DNA from: Methylobacterium sp. PvR107
GTDB lineage: Bacteria > Pseudomonadota > Alphaproteobacteria > Rhizobiales > Beijerinckiaceae
Direction of reading: 5' to 3'
Length of the DNA: 64,000 nt
Assembly: GCF_017833295.1 (NCBI RefSeq)
Contig: NZ_JAFIBW010000001.1
Span: 5,580,001 to 5,644,000, forward strand
The notes under the pieces were generated by a model. It was not told the origin of the DNA and made no database searches. It saw nothing but the letters and a program-made list of their open reading frames with translations. This document shows positions 25,971 to 41,091 of this stretch, one piece after another. The translations under genes and the position numbers were made by a program. Numbering within the stretch: position 1 is the stretch's first letter; every line of letters starts with the position of its first letter.

Positions 25971-26891
25971 ATGCGCCGCTCCACTCAACGCGCCAGCCGC
26001 GACGGCTACCACCCGATCCGCGTCTCGATCGAGTTCTTCCCGCCGAAGACCGACGAGATGGAGAAGATCCTGTGGGCCTCGATCGAGCGCCTCGCGCCGC
26101 TGCAGCCGAGCTTCGTCTCGGTGACCTACGGGGCCGGCGGCTCGACCCGCGAGCGCACCCACAACACGGTGGCCCGGATGGTCCGCGAGACCAGCCTCAA
26201 GCCGGCCGCCCACCTCACCTGCGTGGACGCGAGCCGCGAGGAGATCGACGCGGTGGTCCAATCCTACTGGGATGCGGGCGTGCGCCACATCGTGGCGCTG
26301 CGCGGCGACCCGGCCGAGGGCGTGGGCCACGCCTACCGGCCGCATCCCGAGGGCTACGCTTCGACCGCCGAGCTGGTCGAGGGGATCAAGCGGATCGGCG
26401 ACTTCAAGGTCTCGGTCTCAGCCTACCCGGAGAAGCACCCCGAGGCGGCCTCGCTCGACGCCGACATCGACGCCCTGAAGGCGAAGGTCGATGCCGGGGC
26501 CGACCAGGCGATCACCCAGTTCTTCTTCGAGAACGAGATCTACCTGCGCTACCTGGACAAGGTCCGGGCCGCCGGGATCACGATCCCGATCATCCCGGGC
26601 ATCCTGCCGGTGCAGAACTTCAAGCAGGCGGCGAACTTCGCCCGCCGCACCGGCGCCTCGGTGCCGTACTGGCTGGCCGCCCGGTTCGAGGGGCTGGAGA
26701 ACGACGTCGAGACCCGCCGGCTCGTGGCCGGCGCCGTGGCGGCCGAGCAGGTGCTCGACCTCGTGGACGAGGGCGTCAACGACTTCCACTTCTACTCGAT
26801 GAATCGCTCGGATCTGGTCTACGCGATCTGCCACCTGCTCGGCCTGCGCGCGCAGGCGCCGAAGCTGGCAGCCGCGAAGGCCGCGGCTTGA
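25971..26891 (+). CDS. metF: Methylenetetrahydrofolate reductase
   Basis: Reduces 5,10-methylene-THF to 5-methyl-THF, the methyl donor for MetH. 306 residues. SIEFFPPKTDEMEK is the family start, with SVTYGAGGSTRERTHNTV, HLTCVDASREEI, ALRGDPAEG, DQAITQFFFENE and the C-terminal DFHFYSMNRSDLVYAICHLLG. GAGGACGAG lies upstream of the ATG. It follows the ArsR-methyltransferase by 56 bases and metH comes next, so the three probably form one methionine unit. Confidence 0.96.
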   Translation: MRRSTQRASRDGYHPIRVSIEFFPPKTDEMEKILWASIERLAPLQPSFVSVTYGAGGSTRERTHNTVARMVRETSLKPAAHLTCVDASREEIDAVVQSYWDAGVRHIVALRGDPAEGVGHAYRPHPEGYASTAELVEGIKRIGDFKVSVSAYPEKHPEAASLDADIDALKAKVDAGADQAITQFFFENEIYLRYLDKVRAAGITIPIIPGILPVQNFKQAANFARRTGASVPYWLAARFEGLENDVETRRLVAGAVAAEQVLDLVDEGVNDFHFYSMNRSDLVYAICHLLGLRAQAPKLAAAKAAA

Positions 26892-26920
26892 TTCTCGAGA
26901 CCGCGCCAGAGGCCCCCGAT

Positions 26921-27013
26921 CCGTCCTCGCGAGCGCAGCGAAGCGACCCAGGGCAGCGCACATTCCGTGAGCGTGGCGCGGCTGGACTGCTTCGCTCCGC
27001 TCGCAGAGACGGG
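26921..27013. repeat. Dispersed intergenic repeat, family A (copy 2)
   Basis: GTCCTCGCGAGCGCAGCGAAGCGACCCAG at the left is answered by CTGCTTCGCTCCGCTCGCAGAGACGG at the right, making an imperfect palindrome. Same family as 1665-1732, 30959-31052 and 49439-49530. It lies between metF and metH. Confidence 0.7.
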
Positions 27014-27063
27014 GACGCTTCCGCGCCCACGGCACGGAAGCGTCTGGTAGTACGAAGGTTTTC

Positions 27064-27180
27064 ACCCTCCTGAGGTGCCGCGCGAGCGGCCTCGAAGGTG
27101 GGCTCCAGGGAAGACCGAGATATCTGGAGGCCTCCTGCGAGGCCTCCGCTTCGCTCCGGCACCTCAGGATGAGGTGATCT
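27064..27180. repeat. Dispersed intergenic repeat, family B (copy 1)
   Basis: It starts CCTCCTGAGGTGCCGCGCGA, contains GCCTCGAAGGTGGGCTCCAG, and ends CGGCACCTCAGGATGAGGTG, so the two ends are inverted (CTGAGGTGC against GGCACCTCAG). A partial copy lies at 59588-59634. It is the last element before metH. Confidence 0.65.
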
Positions 27181-27190
27181 GACAGGACGC

Positions 27191-30946
<3,756 letters not shown>

Positions 30947-30958
30947 GGGCGGGACACC

Positions 30959-31052
30959 GCCGTCATCGCGAGCACAGCGAAGCGAGCCAGGGCGGCGCGG
31001 CACCGGTCGGCGTGGCGCCCTCGGATCGCTTCGCCCCGCTCGCAAGGACGGC
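30959..31052. repeat. Dispersed intergenic repeat, family A (copy 3)
   Basis: CCGTCATCGCGAGCACAGCGAAGCGAGCCAG is answered by GATCGCTTCGCCCCGCTCGCAAGGACGG. It lies in the convergent gap between metH and the SMP-30 gene and may act as a terminator structure. Confidence 0.7.
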
Positions 31053-31079
31053 CGGGCGGCCCGAGCCGCCCGTCCGATC

Positions 31080-32084
31080 TCAGCAGGTCCCCGCACCCCG
31101 CGTGTTCACGTAGAGTGAATAGACCGCGTGCGAGGCGGTCATCAGCAGCAGGTTGCGGTTGATACCCCCGAAGCACAGGTTGGCGCAGCGCTCCGGCAGG
31201 CGGATCCGACCGATCAGCTTGGCCTGCGGCGAGAGCACGATGACCCCGTCCTCGGCCTCGCTCATCCCCCAGCCGCACCAGAGGTTGCCGTCGACATCGA
31301 CCCGGAACCCGTCCGGCGTGCCGGTGCCGGCATCGTAGAACACGCGGCCGTTCGCGGTCTTGGTGCCGTTCTCGACCACGTCGTAGACGCGGATCAGCCG
31401 GTTGGGCTTCGCCCGGGCCTCGATGACGTAGAGCTTGGACTCGTCCGGCGAGAAGCAGAGCCCGTTCGGACCCGCCACGCCTTCCACGGCAACGCTCGCC
31501 TGTCCCGTCTTCGGGTCGATCCGGTAGACGTTGCCGGGCAGCTCCGGCGCGGCCATCGACTCGTGCGGGTTCGGCCCGAAGGCCGGATCGGTGAACCAGA
31601 CCGCGCCGTCGGAATGGCAGACCACGTCGTTGGGCGAGTTCAGCGGCTTGCCGTCGAATCGGTCCATCAGCGTGGTGAGGCTGCCGTCGTACTCGGTCCG
31701 GGTCACGCTGCGGGTCCGGTGCTGGCAGGTGATCAGGCGGCCCTGTCGGTCGCGGGTGTTGCCGTTCGCGTAGTTCGACGGCTTGCGGAACACCGAGAGC
31801 CTGCCCGAAGCCTCTTCCCACTTCATGATCCGGTCGTTGACAACGTCGCTGAACAGCAGCGATCCCATGTCGCCGAACCAGACCGGCCCCTCCGCCCAGC
31901 GGAAGCCGGTGGCGACCCGCTCCACCGTCGCCGAGGCGAGCCGGTACTTTGCGAAGGCCGGATCGAGGATCTCGACGGACGGATCCGGCACCCGCGTAGA
32001 CGGCTCCCAGCCGGCTCCGGCCGCCCGCGCGGCGCCCACGAGGGCCGCCCCGGCGAGCAGCCCCCTGCGTGCGATCATGACCAT
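31080..32084 (-). CDS. Exported SMP-30/gluconolactonase-family lactonase
   Basis: 334 residues. A Tat-like signal (MIARRGLLAGAALVGAARAAGA) precedes a six-bladed SMP-30 propeller. Metal and substrate residues lie in FRWAEGPVWFG, SPNDVVCHSDGAVWFTDP, GPNGLCFSPDESKLYVIE and PDGFRVDVDGNLWCG. GGGAGGTACC precedes the ATG at 32084. It probably opens an aldonolactone in the periplasm to give the aldonate used by the next genes. It is the last gene of a minus-strand set of four. Confidence 0.88.
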   Translation of the reverse strand: MVMIARRGLLAGAALVGAARAAGAGWEPSTRVPDPSVEILDPAFAKYRLASATVERVATGFRWAEGPVWFGDMGSLLFSDVVNDRIMKWEEASGRLSVFRKPSNYANGNTRDRQGRLITCQHRTRSVTRTEYDGSLTTLMDRFDGKPLNSPNDVVCHSDGAVWFTDPAFGPNPHESMAAPELPGNVYRIDPKTGQASVAVEGVAGPNGLCFSPDESKLYVIEARAKPNRLIRVYDVVENGTKTANGRVFYDAGTGTPDGFRVDVDGNLWCGWGMSEAEDGVIVLSPQAKLIGRIRLPERCANLCFGGINRNLLLMTASHAVYSLYVNTRGAGTC

Positions 32085-32135
32085 GGTACCTCCCTGTGAT
32101 GTGGCCCGCCGCCTGTTGCCGACGGCTCGGGCCGG

Positions 32136-33866
<1,731 letters not shown>

Positions 33867-33882
33867 CGCTCTGTCTCCGGTC

Positions 33883-35241
33883 TCACAGATTCGGGCGGCC
33901 CGGCTGGACTGCGCCCTCCGCGTCGAACCGCCGATCCGCCGACATCCTGCCGGGCCGGACCGAGACCCATGTGATGGCTCCGGACGCGACGGCACAAGCC
34001 GCCAAAAAGTAAAGTCCGGCCTCGTAGGTGCCGGTGTAATCCTTCAGCCAGCCCAGGACGTAGGGACCGACGAAACCGCCGAGATTGCCGATCGCGTTGA
34101 TCAGGGCGATCCCGCCGGCCGCCGCCGGCCCCGAAAGGAATTCCCCCGGCATCGCCCAGAAGGCGGGCTTGCTCCCGTAGAGCCCGATCGTCGCCACCGA
34201 CATTGCGGTCAGCGCCCAGAGGCTGCCCAGCATCGGACCGGCGGCGATGAGGCCCAGGGCGGCGACCAGCGCGGCGATCACGAAGTGCCAGCGCCGCTCG
34301 TCGCGCCGGTCCGACGACCAGCTCCAGGCGATCATGCCGACGGTCCCGACGACGTAGGGCACCGCCGTGGCCACGCCGGTCTCCCAGTCGGTGAGATGCA
34401 GGCTCTTCAGGATCGGCGGCAGGAAGAAGGTGATGCCGTAGGTGGCGGTGCCGATGTTGAAGTAGATCGCCCCGAGAGCGAGCACCCGCCGGTCGGTGAG
34501 GACCTGCCGGAGCGTGAAAGACCCGTGGGTCCGGAGTGTCCACGTACGCTCCGCCGCCAGCGTCTCCGCCAGCCAGGCACGGTCCTCCGCATTCAGCCAG
34601 GTCGCCTGGGCCGGCCGGTCCGTCATCAGCGCCAGGACCGCAAAGGCCAGCAGGATCGAGGGCAGGGCCTCGAGGATGAACAGCCACTGCCAGCCGTGCA
34701 GCCCCCCTGTTCCGTCGAGCTGCAGGATCGCCCCCGAGATCACCGCGGTGAGGGCATTCGAGCCCGGCACGGCCAGGAACAGGGCGGCCACCACCCGGGC
34801 CCGGTACCGCTGCGGAAACCAGTAGGTGAAGTAGAGGATCATACCGGGGAAGAAGCCGGCTTCGGCGACGCCGAGCAGGAAGCGCAGTGCAAGGAAGCTC
34901 GCCGGGCCGGTGATGAAGGCCATGCTGCCCGCGACCAGACCCCAGGTGACCATGATCCGGGCGATCCAGAGCCGCGCCCCGGCCCGCTCCAGGAGGACGT
35001 TGCTCGGCACTTCGAAGATGACGTAGCCGAGGAAGAAGATGCCGGCCGCCCAGCCGTAGACCGTGGCGGAGAACCCGAAATCCCGGTTCAGGCCGAACGA
35101 GGCGAAGCCCACATTGGTCCGGTCCATGTAGGCGACGAAGTAGATCAGGACGATCAGCGGCAGGAGACGCCACGACACCTTGGCGATCGTGCGCCGCTCG
35201 ATCTCCGGCGCTGCCGTAACCGTGGGAATGCCCGCCGCCAT
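33883..35241 (-). CDS. MFS transporter, anion:cation symporter family
   Basis: 452 residues with 12 predicted membrane helices. ACS-family signatures are FVAYMDRTNVGFAS, GYVIFEVPSNVLLERAGAR, RFLLGVAEAGFFPGMILYF and GFVGPYVLGWLKDYTG. Related proteins import galactonate, tartrate, phthalate and other organic acids. The gene is 16 bases upstream of the dehydratase on the same strand, so a sugar-acid substrate is likely. Confidence 0.9.
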   Translation of the reverse strand: MAAGIPTVTAAPEIERRTIAKVSWRLLPLIVLIYFVAYMDRTNVGFASFGLNRDFGFSATVYGWAAGIFFLGYVIFEVPSNVLLERAGARLWIARIMVTWGLVAGSMAFITGPASFLALRFLLGVAEAGFFPGMILYFTYWFPQRYRARVVAALFLAVPGSNALTAVISGAILQLDGTGGLHGWQWLFILEALPSILLAFAVLALMTDRPAQATWLNAEDRAWLAETLAAERTWTLRTHGSFTLRQVLTDRRVLALGAIYFNIGTATYGITFFLPPILKSLHLTDWETGVATAVPYVVGTVGMIAWSWSSDRRDERRWHFVIAALVAALGLIAAGPMLGSLWALTAMSVATIGLYGSKPAFWAMPGEFLSGPAAAGGIALINAIGNLGGFVGPYVLGWLKDYTGTYEAGLYFLAACAVASGAITWVSVRPGRMSADRRFDAEGAVQPGRPNL

Positions 35242-35322
35242 GGCGCCCTCCGAGCCGAAACCGTGACGTCACGGCCCGGCACCGATCGGCGACCGCACCC
35301 GGAGCGGGCGGAAGCGGCCCGC

Positions 35323-36042
35323 TCAGCGTCCGGTCCGCTTCCGCCAGGCGGCGAAGTCGGTCAGGCTCTGTTCGTCGGTCGCAGGATAGAGGCCGAGGAT
35401 TGTGCGGCCCTTGCGTACCTCCTCGGTCACGAAATCCTCGTAGGCGGTCATCTCGACGGCCTCGTCGGCGATCGCGTCGGCGAGGTGGGCCGGGATCACC
35501 GCCACGCCGTCGCCGTCGCCCACGATCACGTCGCCGGGGAAGACGGGGGCATCGCCGCAGCCGATCGGCACGTTGATGTCGATGGCCTGATGGAGGGTGA
35601 GGTTTGTCGGCGCGGAAGGCCGCACGTGGTAGCTCGGCATCTCGAGCTGGGCGATCTCGTCGGCATCGCGGAAGCCGCCATCGGTGACGAGCCCCGCGCA
35701 ACCCCGCACCATCAGCCGCGTGGCCAGGATCGAGCCGGCGGAGGCCGCCCGCGCATCCTTCCGGCTGTCGATCACCATCACGGCGCCGGGCGGGCATTCC
35801 TCCACCGCCTTGCGCTGCGGGTGGGCGCGGTCCCGGAACACCGTGATCGGGTTCAGGTCCTCGCGGGCCGGGATGTAGCGCAGGGTGAAGGCCTCGCCGA
35901 CCATCGTGCCGCCGCCGGGCTTCAGCGGCTGCACGCCTTGGATCATCTGGTTCCGGAAGCCCCGCTTGAACAGGGCGGTCATCAGCGTCGCCGTGCCGAC
36001 GGTCTTCAGCTTGGCGCGCGTCTCAGGGGACAACCCGGCCAT
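35323..36042 (-). CDS. RraA-like / HMG-aldolase family protein
   Basis: 239 residues. The RraA-like family includes 4-hydroxy-4-methyl-2-oxoglutarate and 4-carboxy-4-hydroxy-2-oxoadipate aldolases, which also act as oxaloacetate decarboxylases. Key sequences are TATLMTALFKRG, GEAFTLRYIPA, VMVIDSRKDARAASAGSILATRL, GLVTDGGFRDADEI, and PGDVIVGDGDGVAVIPAHLA, which hold the usual catalytic Arg and metal-binding Asp. GGGAGGAGA precedes the ATG at 36042. It is the first gene of the minus-strand operon and may act on the keto-deoxy acid made by the dehydratase. Confidence 0.85.
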   Translation of the reverse strand: MAGLSPETRAKLKTVGTATLMTALFKRGFRNQMIQGVQPLKPGGGTMVGEAFTLRYIPAREDLNPITVFRDRAHPQRKAVEECPPGAVMVIDSRKDARAASAGSILATRLMVRGCAGLVTDGGFRDADEIAQLEMPSYHVRPSAPTNLTLHQAIDINVPIGCGDAPVFPGDVIVGDGDGVAVIPAHLADAIADEAVEMTAYEDFVTEEVRKGRTILGLYPATDEQSLTDFAAWRKRTGR

Positions 36043-36139
36043 CCGCTTCTCCTCCCGGGCCTCGGTCTCGACGCCGGCGAACGGTGCCAATCACGCGTCG
36101 CTTGCCCCGGCCTTGGCTCCCGTCCGCGCTGCGCACGGA

Positions 36140-36151
36140 CTGATATCCCAG
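36140..36151. promoter_or_regulatory. CTGATATCCCAG box, copy 1
   Basis: 12-base motif in the divergent region between the RraA-type gene and the GntR gene. Its exact inverted copy lies at 36971-36982 upstream of the TPP enzyme. The two flank the GntR gene and are candidate operators for it. Confidence 0.55.
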
Positions 36152-36269
36152 ACCTTGAGTAACATGGCGCGCCGCGTCATTGTCAATCGACGCAGATTGC
36201 GACAGGCACGGTCTGACATCGACGGGGAAGCCCTTGGCCGGATCGGGATTTGCGGGTGGTGCGAGCGCG

Positions 36270-36935
36270 ATGCCGGCGGAGGCGCAGAGGCCGCGCTCGC
36301 TGGCCGAGACCGCGTACGACGCCATCGAGCAGATGATCATCAGCCGCCGCCTGACCCCGGGCGCGATGGTCTCGGAGGGCGAACTCGGCGCGGAACTGGC
36401 GCTCGGGCGCACGCCGGTCCGCGAGGCGCTGGCGCGTCTGAAATCGATCGGCTTCGTCGAGGTTCACCCGCGGCGCGGCGTGCTCGTCACGCAGGTCGAC
36501 ATCATCAAGCATCTCGAGCTTCTCGAGGTCCGCCGCCCCCTGGACGAGACCGTGGCGCGCTGTGTGATCGCGCGCGGCTCGGACGACGACATGGCGCGGT
36601 TGCGGGCCTGCGTTGCCGACCTGCTGGTGGCTGCCGAAGCGCGGGACCGCGAGGTCTATTTCCGGACCAAGCGGTCTATGCACGAGACCTTGGTCGGGGC
36701 GGCCTACAACACCACCCTCGCCAGCACCATGACGGCTCTCCATGCCCAGTCCAGGCGGTTCTGGTACACGCACGAGCCGACCGCCAGCTTCCTCGATTGC
36801 GCCGGCCTGCACGTCGCCATCGCCGCGGGCGTGACGGCCCGCGATCGCGAGACGGCGCTTGCCGGGATCGGCCGGCTGTTCGACTTTCTCGAGCAAATGA
36901 CCCGCCGCGCCCTCGACCGCAGGCCGCTCGTCTGA
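36270..36935 (+). CDS. GntR-family regulator (FCD domain)
   Basis: 221 residues from the ATG at 36270; a TTG at 36180 is possible. The N-terminal winged helix (LAETAYDAIEQMIISRRLTPG, then LGRTPVREALARLKSIGFV) precedes an FCD ligand-binding domain of the FadR type, with the metal-binding Asp/His set in RRPLDETVARCV, RSMHETLVGAA and CAGLHVAIAAG. It lies between two divergent sets of sugar-acid genes and most likely represses both until an acid intermediate binds. Confidence 0.9.
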   Translation: MPAEAQRPRSLAETAYDAIEQMIISRRLTPGAMVSEGELGAELALGRTPVREALARLKSIGFVEVHPRRGVLVTQVDIIKHLELLEVRRPLDETVARCVIARGSDDDMARLRACVADLLVAAEARDREVYFRTKRSMHETLVGAAYNTTLASTMTALHAQSRRFWYTHEPTASFLDCAGLHVAIAAGVTARDRETALAGIGRLFDFLEQMTRRALDRRPLV

Positions 36936-36970
36936 CAGGCTCAAGTCCATCGGGATGCTCACAATCCGCA

Positions 36971-36982
36971 CTGGGATATCAG
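36971..36982. promoter_or_regulatory. CTGGGATATCAG box, copy 2
   Basis: Exact inverse complement of the box at 36140-36151, 90 bases before the start of the TPP enzyme gene. Here it continues into a longer dyad, CTGGGATA (36971-36978), seven bases, then TATCTCAG (36986-36993), with one mismatch in eight. Confidence 0.55.
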
Positions 36983-37060
36983 ATGTATCTCAGCGAAGCG
37001 GCGGGCGGCATGATCTCGCAAGAGGCTTCGGGCGCGGCCTGATTGCCAGGGAGGAACAGC

Positions 37061-38731
37061 TTGAGCGGATTGCCCTCACGCACCGGCGCGCAGGTGCTCG
37101 TCGACCAGCTTCTCGCGCAACGCGTCGAGCGCGTGACCTGCGTGCCCGGCGAGAGCTACCTGGCGGTTCTGGACGCCCTGCGGGACAGCGGCATCGACGT
37201 CCTGGTCTGCCGGCAGGAGGGCGGCGCGGCGATCATGGCGGAGGCTGCCGGCAAACTCACCGGCCGTCCCGGCATCTGCTTCGTCACGCGCGGGCCGGGC
37301 GCCACCAACGCTTCGGCGGGCGTCCATATCGCCCGCCAGGATTCGACGCCGATGATCCTGTTCGTCGGCCAGATCGCCCGGCGGATGCGGGACCGCGAGG
37401 CGTTCCAGGAGATCGACTACCGGCAGATGTACGGCGGCGTCGCCAAGTGGGCCGTGGAGATCGATGACGCGGCGCGCATCCCGGAGATCCTCGCCCGGGC
37501 GTTCCGGGTTGCCCTCCAGGGCCGCCCGGGGCCGGTGGTGATCGCCCTGCCGGAGGACATGCTCGACGATGTCGTGGCCGCGACCGACGCGCCGCGTGTC
37601 GTCCCGACCGAGCCCGCCCCGTCCCCGGGCGACGCCCAGCGCCTACGGACGATGCTGGCGGAAGCGCGGCGGCCGGTGGCGCTCCTCGGCGGCTCGCGCT
37701 GGACCGCGGGCGCCGTCACGGCGTTCGCGGCCTGGGCTGAGCGTCACGACATCCCGGTCGCGGTCTCATTCCGGCGGGCGCAGCTTTGTCCCGCCGATCA
37801 CCCGAATTTCGCGGGCGAGCTCGGCATCGGGCCGAACCCGGCCCTTCTGGCCCGGATCAAGGAGGCCGACCTGCTGCTGATGGTGGGCGGACGCCTCTCC
37901 GAGATGCCCGCGCAATCCTACGGCCTGCTCGGAATCCCCGATCCCGGCCTGCCGCTGGTCCATGTCTATCCCGACGCGGCGGAACTCGGCCGGGTCTACC
38001 AGCCCGCCCTGGCCATCGAGGCGACACCGGACACCTTCTGCGCGGCGCTGCCGGACTTCGCGGCGACCGGTCAGGGACGCGCCGCCGAGGCCCATGCTTC
38101 CTATCGCGCATGGTCGGAGACCCCGGAACCGAAGCCGGGCGCCTTCCAGTACGGGCAGGCGATCACGTGGCTGCGCGAACGGCTGCCGCCGGACGCGGTG
38201 ATCTGCAACGGCGCCGGCAACTTCGCGACCTGGGTCCACCGTTACTACCGGTTCCGCGCCTTCGGGACGCAGCTCGCGCCGACATCGGGCTCGATGGGCT
38301 ACGGGCTGCCGGCCGCCGTGATGGCCAAGCGCAGCGCGCCGGAGCGGATCGTCGTGGCGCTGGCGGGCGACGGCGACGTGATGATGACGGTGCAGGAATT
38401 CGCCACCGCCGTTCAGTACGGTATCGCCGTCGTGGTGGTCGTCCTCGACAACGGCATGTACGGCACGATCCGGATGCACCAGGAGCGCGAGTATCCGGGC
38501 CGGGTCTCGGCCACCGAGTTGCGCAATCCCGACTTCGCGGCACTCGCCCGCGCCTGCGGCGGCCACGGCGAGCGGGTCGAGCGGACCGAAGAGTTCGCCC
38601 CCGCTTTCGAGCGCAGCCTCGCTTCCGGCCTACCGGCGATGATCCACTGCCTCGTCGATCCCGAGGCGCTGACCCCGACCATGACCCTCGCGGCGATCCG
38701 CGAGAAGGCGTTCGCGGCGCAGCGGGGCTGA
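37061..38731 (+). CDS. Thiamine-diphosphate-dependent enzyme, acetolactate-synthase-like
   Basis: 556 residues from a TTG at 37061 with GGGAGG seven bases upstream. The three-domain TPP fold is intact. The catalytic Glu is in [13 protein letters not shown], the central domain follows about residue 190, and the TPP/Mg motif is [15 protein letters not shown] then [10 protein letters not shown]. It resembles the large family of acetolactate synthase, benzoylformate decarboxylase and sulfoacetaldehyde acetyltransferase, without a small subunit nearby. Its place between GntR and the aldehyde dehydrogenase suggests that it decarboxylates a 2-keto acid to an aldehyde. This is inference. Confidence 0.85.
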   Translation: MSGLPSRTGAQVLVDQLLAQRVERVTCVPGESYLAVLDALRDSGIDVLVCRQEGGAAIMAEAAGKLTGRPGICFVTRGPGATNASAGVHIARQDSTPMILFVGQIARRMRDREAFQEIDYRQMYGGVAKWAVEIDDAARIPEILARAFRVALQGRPGPVVIALPEDMLDDVVAATDAPRVVPTEPAPSPGDAQRLRTMLAEARRPVALLGGSRWTAGAVTAFAAWAERHDIPVAVSFRRAQLCPADHPNFAGELGIGPNPALLARIKEADLLLMVGGRLSEMPAQSYGLLGIPDPGLPLVHVYPDAAELGRVYQPALAIEATPDTFCAALPDFAATGQGRAAEAHASYRAWSETPEPKPGAFQYGQAITWLRERLPPDAVICNGAGNFATWVHRYYRFRAFGTQLAPTSGSMGYGLPAAVMAKRSAPERIVVALAGDGDVMMTVQEFATAVQYGIAVVVVVLDNGMYGTIRMHQEREYPGRVSATELRNPDFAALARACGGHGERVERTEEFAPAFERSLASGLPAMIHCLVDPEALTPTMTLAAIREKAFAAQRG

Positions 38732-38792
38732 CGGGCTCCGCCATGGCCGTCCCGGTGCGGCGCGGTCGCACCCTTCTGAAGAGGAGCAGCTC

Positions 38793-40370
38793 ATGACCGT
38801 GCGCGGCGAGAACCTGATCGGGACCGAGGCCCGGCGCGGCCGCGAGGCGGCGTTCCGGGCGGTGGAGGCCGCCAGCGGCGAACCGATGGAGCCCGATTTC
38901 CCGGGCGCGAGCCTCGCCGACCTCGACCGGGCCTGCGCGCTGGCGGAGGCCGCCTTCGACGCCTATCGCGAGACCGATCCGGAAGTCCGGGCCGGCTTCC
39001 TTGAGGCGATCGCCGCGAACATCCTGGAGATCGGCGACGATCTCGTCACCCGCTGCATGGCCGAGACCGGGCTCCCCCGCCCGCGGATCGAGGGCGAGCG
39101 CGCCCGGACCGTCGGCCAGTTGCGCCTCTTCGCCAGCGTGGTGCGCGACGGCAGCTACGTCGCGGCGCGCATCGACCCGGCGCTGCCGGAGCGCAAGCCG
39201 CTGCCGCGGCCGGACCTGCGCCTGCGCCGCATCGCGGTGGGGCCTGTGGCGGTGTTCGGGGCGTCGAATTTTCCGCTCGCCTTCTCGGTGGCGGGCGGCG
39301 ACACCGCCTCGGCCCTGGCGGCCGGCTGCCCGGTCGTCGTCAAGGCCCATCCGGCCCATCCCGGTACCTCGGAACTCGTCGGCCGCGCCGTGCAGAAGGC
39401 GGTCGCATCCTGCGGCCTGCCCGAGGGGACCTTCTCGCTCCTGTTCGATGCCGGTCAGTCCATCGGCCAGGCGCTGGTCGCCGATCCCCGGATTGCGGCC
39501 GTGGGGTTCACCGGCTCGCGCCGCGGCGGCACGGCCCTGATGGCGATCGCGGCCGGGCGCCCGACACCGATCCCGGTCTACGCCGAGATGAGCAGCATCA
39601 ACCCGGTGCTGCTGTTCCCGGCCGCGCTGGACGAGCGCGGTGCGGCGATCGGCCAGGCCTTCGCGGCCTCGCTCACCCTGGGGGCCGGCCAGTTCTGCAC
39701 CAATCCCGGCCTGATCCTGGCGTTGCCCGGGCCGGGCCTGGACGCGTTCCTGGACGCGGCCGCGGCGGCACTTCGGGAGAGCCCGGCCGCGACCATGCTG
39801 ACGCCGGGTATCCAGCGCGCCTACCGCGAGGGCGTCGCCCGGGTCGCGGGCCACGGTGCCGTCACCCTCCTGGCCGAGGGGCCGGAGGGTGCGGCGACGC
39901 AGGGACGGGCGACCCTGTTCGCCACCGACTCGGATGCCTTCCTGGCGGATCCCGCGTTGCAGGAGGAGATGTTCGGGGCTTCCGCCCTGGTCGTTCGCTG
40001 TCCGGACTTCGCGGCGATGCGGGCGGTGCTGGAGCGTCTCGAAGGTCAGCTGACGGCCTCGCTGCACCTCGCCTCCGCGGACCACGCGGCGGCGCGCGAT
40101 CTGCTTCCGCTCCTGGAGCGGCGGGTCGGCCGCATCCTGGTCGATGGCTTCGGGACCGGCGTCGAGGTGGCGCATGCCATGGTGCATGGCGGACCGTACC
40201 CGGCGACCTCGGACGGGCGCACGACCTCCGTGGGCAGCCTCGCGATCGACCGGTTCCTGCGGCCGGTGAGCTATCAGGACGTTCCGGACGCCCTGCTGCC
40301 GGCCGCGCTCCAGGCCGCCAACCCCCTTGGCCTGCCGCGCCGCGTCGACGGCGCGCCCGAGCGCGCCTGA
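38793..40370 (+). CDS. Aldehyde dehydrogenase, alpha-ketoglutarate semialdehyde type
   Basis: 525 residues. It belongs to the group oxidising 2,5-dioxopentanoate to 2-oxoglutarate with NADP (KGSADH type III), shown by its long length and by [29 protein letters not shown], catalytic Glu265 in [10 protein letters not shown] and Cys302 in [11 protein letters not shown]. The C-terminal [24 protein letters not shown] is typical of this group. GAGGAG lies upstream of the ATG. It ends the plus-strand half of the sugar-acid cluster and would feed carbon into the TCA cycle. Confidence 0.9.
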   Translation: MTVRGENLIGTEARRGREAAFRAVEAASGEPMEPDFPGASLADLDRACALAEAAFDAYRETDPEVRAGFLEAIAANILEIGDDLVTRCMAETGLPRPRIEGERARTVGQLRLFASVVRDGSYVAARIDPALPERKPLPRPDLRLRRIAVGPVAVFGASNFPLAFSVAGGDTASALAAGCPVVVKAHPAHPGTSELVGRAVQKAVASCGLPEGTFSLLFDAGQSIGQALVADPRIAAVGFTGSRRGGTALMAIAAGRPTPIPVYAEMSSINPVLLFPAALDERGAAIGQAFAASLTLGAGQFCTNPGLILALPGPGLDAFLDAAAAALRESPAATMLTPGIQRAYREGVARVAGHGAVTLLAEGPEGAATQGRATLFATDSDAFLADPALQEEMFGASALVVRCPDFAAMRAVLERLEGQLTASLHLASADHAAARDLLPLLERRVGRILVDGFGTGVEVAHAMVHGGPYPATSDGRTTSVGSLAIDRFLRPVSYQDVPDALLPAALQAANPLGLPRRVDGAPERA

Positions 40371-40465
40371 GACGGTCTTCGGGCGCAGGGCTGGAACGGC
40401 TCCGCGCCCGCGATCTGAGCGCTTGCCACACGCGCCACCGGCGTCTAGACAGCGACCGCCCACCT

Positions 40466-40540
<75 letters not shown>

Positions 40541-40601
40541 AATTTCCCAAGGACGACCAAGCTCACAGCTTCCGGACATAACGGACGTACCGGACCGGAC
40601 G

Positions 40602-40784
40602 GTGTTCGCCCGGCGCACAGAAGTCGGCACAGTCCCGAACGGCCACCACCCCGGCCGCCCCGACCTCGTCAAGACGAAGGCGGTCACCGGTCAGGCGATC
40701 GACGCCGCGGCCGACGCAGCGCCGGCGGATCCGGCGACCAAAAAGTAGCCGCTCGCGAAGGGCTGAACGCTCGACCTGGTTGAT
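40602..40784 (+). CDS. Possible small protein or gene remnant
   Basis: A 60-codon frame from GTG with no good ribosome binding site. The translation (VFARRTEVGTVPNGHHPGRP then DLVKTKAVTGQAIDAAADAA) is protein-like and the frame is open for some 10 codons upstream without a start. A run of six A at 40740-40745 sits where a shift of one base would end the protein at a Lys-Lys terminus. It may be a decayed or frameshifted small gene. Confidence 0.3.
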
Positions 40785-41076
40785 CCGCGCTGCACCAACG
40801 AGCGGCCGGTCGAGGCGCAGAAGACCGACAAGCCAGCCTGGGAGCGAAGCAGGGTCCGGACCGCGATCCTGCGGGCGCAGCCGGTTAAGAGGTGAGGGCC
40901 GGGGGCGAAAATCCTAAAGCGGAAGGTCGGCATTCGGACAGCCATCCGATCACGGATCGCCCCAACGAGACGGGCTTTCGCGTCGCGCCGCGGCTGTCAG
41001 CACGAGAACCGCGTCGCGGCATCGGATCAGCAGCGCGTCGATCCGGTTGAGGTGCACCCTGCGCTCGGCCATGCTA

Positions 41077-41091
41077 GAACGGGCACAGAAC
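41077..41091. promoter_or_regulatory. Possible LexA (SOS) box
   Basis: GAAC-GGGCACA-GAAC matches the alphaproteobacterial LexA direct repeat GAACN7GAAC (GTTCN7GTTC on the other strand), within CTAGAAC...GAACAAAT, which is also typical. The nearest downstream gene begins at 41255. About two such spaced matches are expected by chance in 64 kb, so the context matters. Confidence 0.4.
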
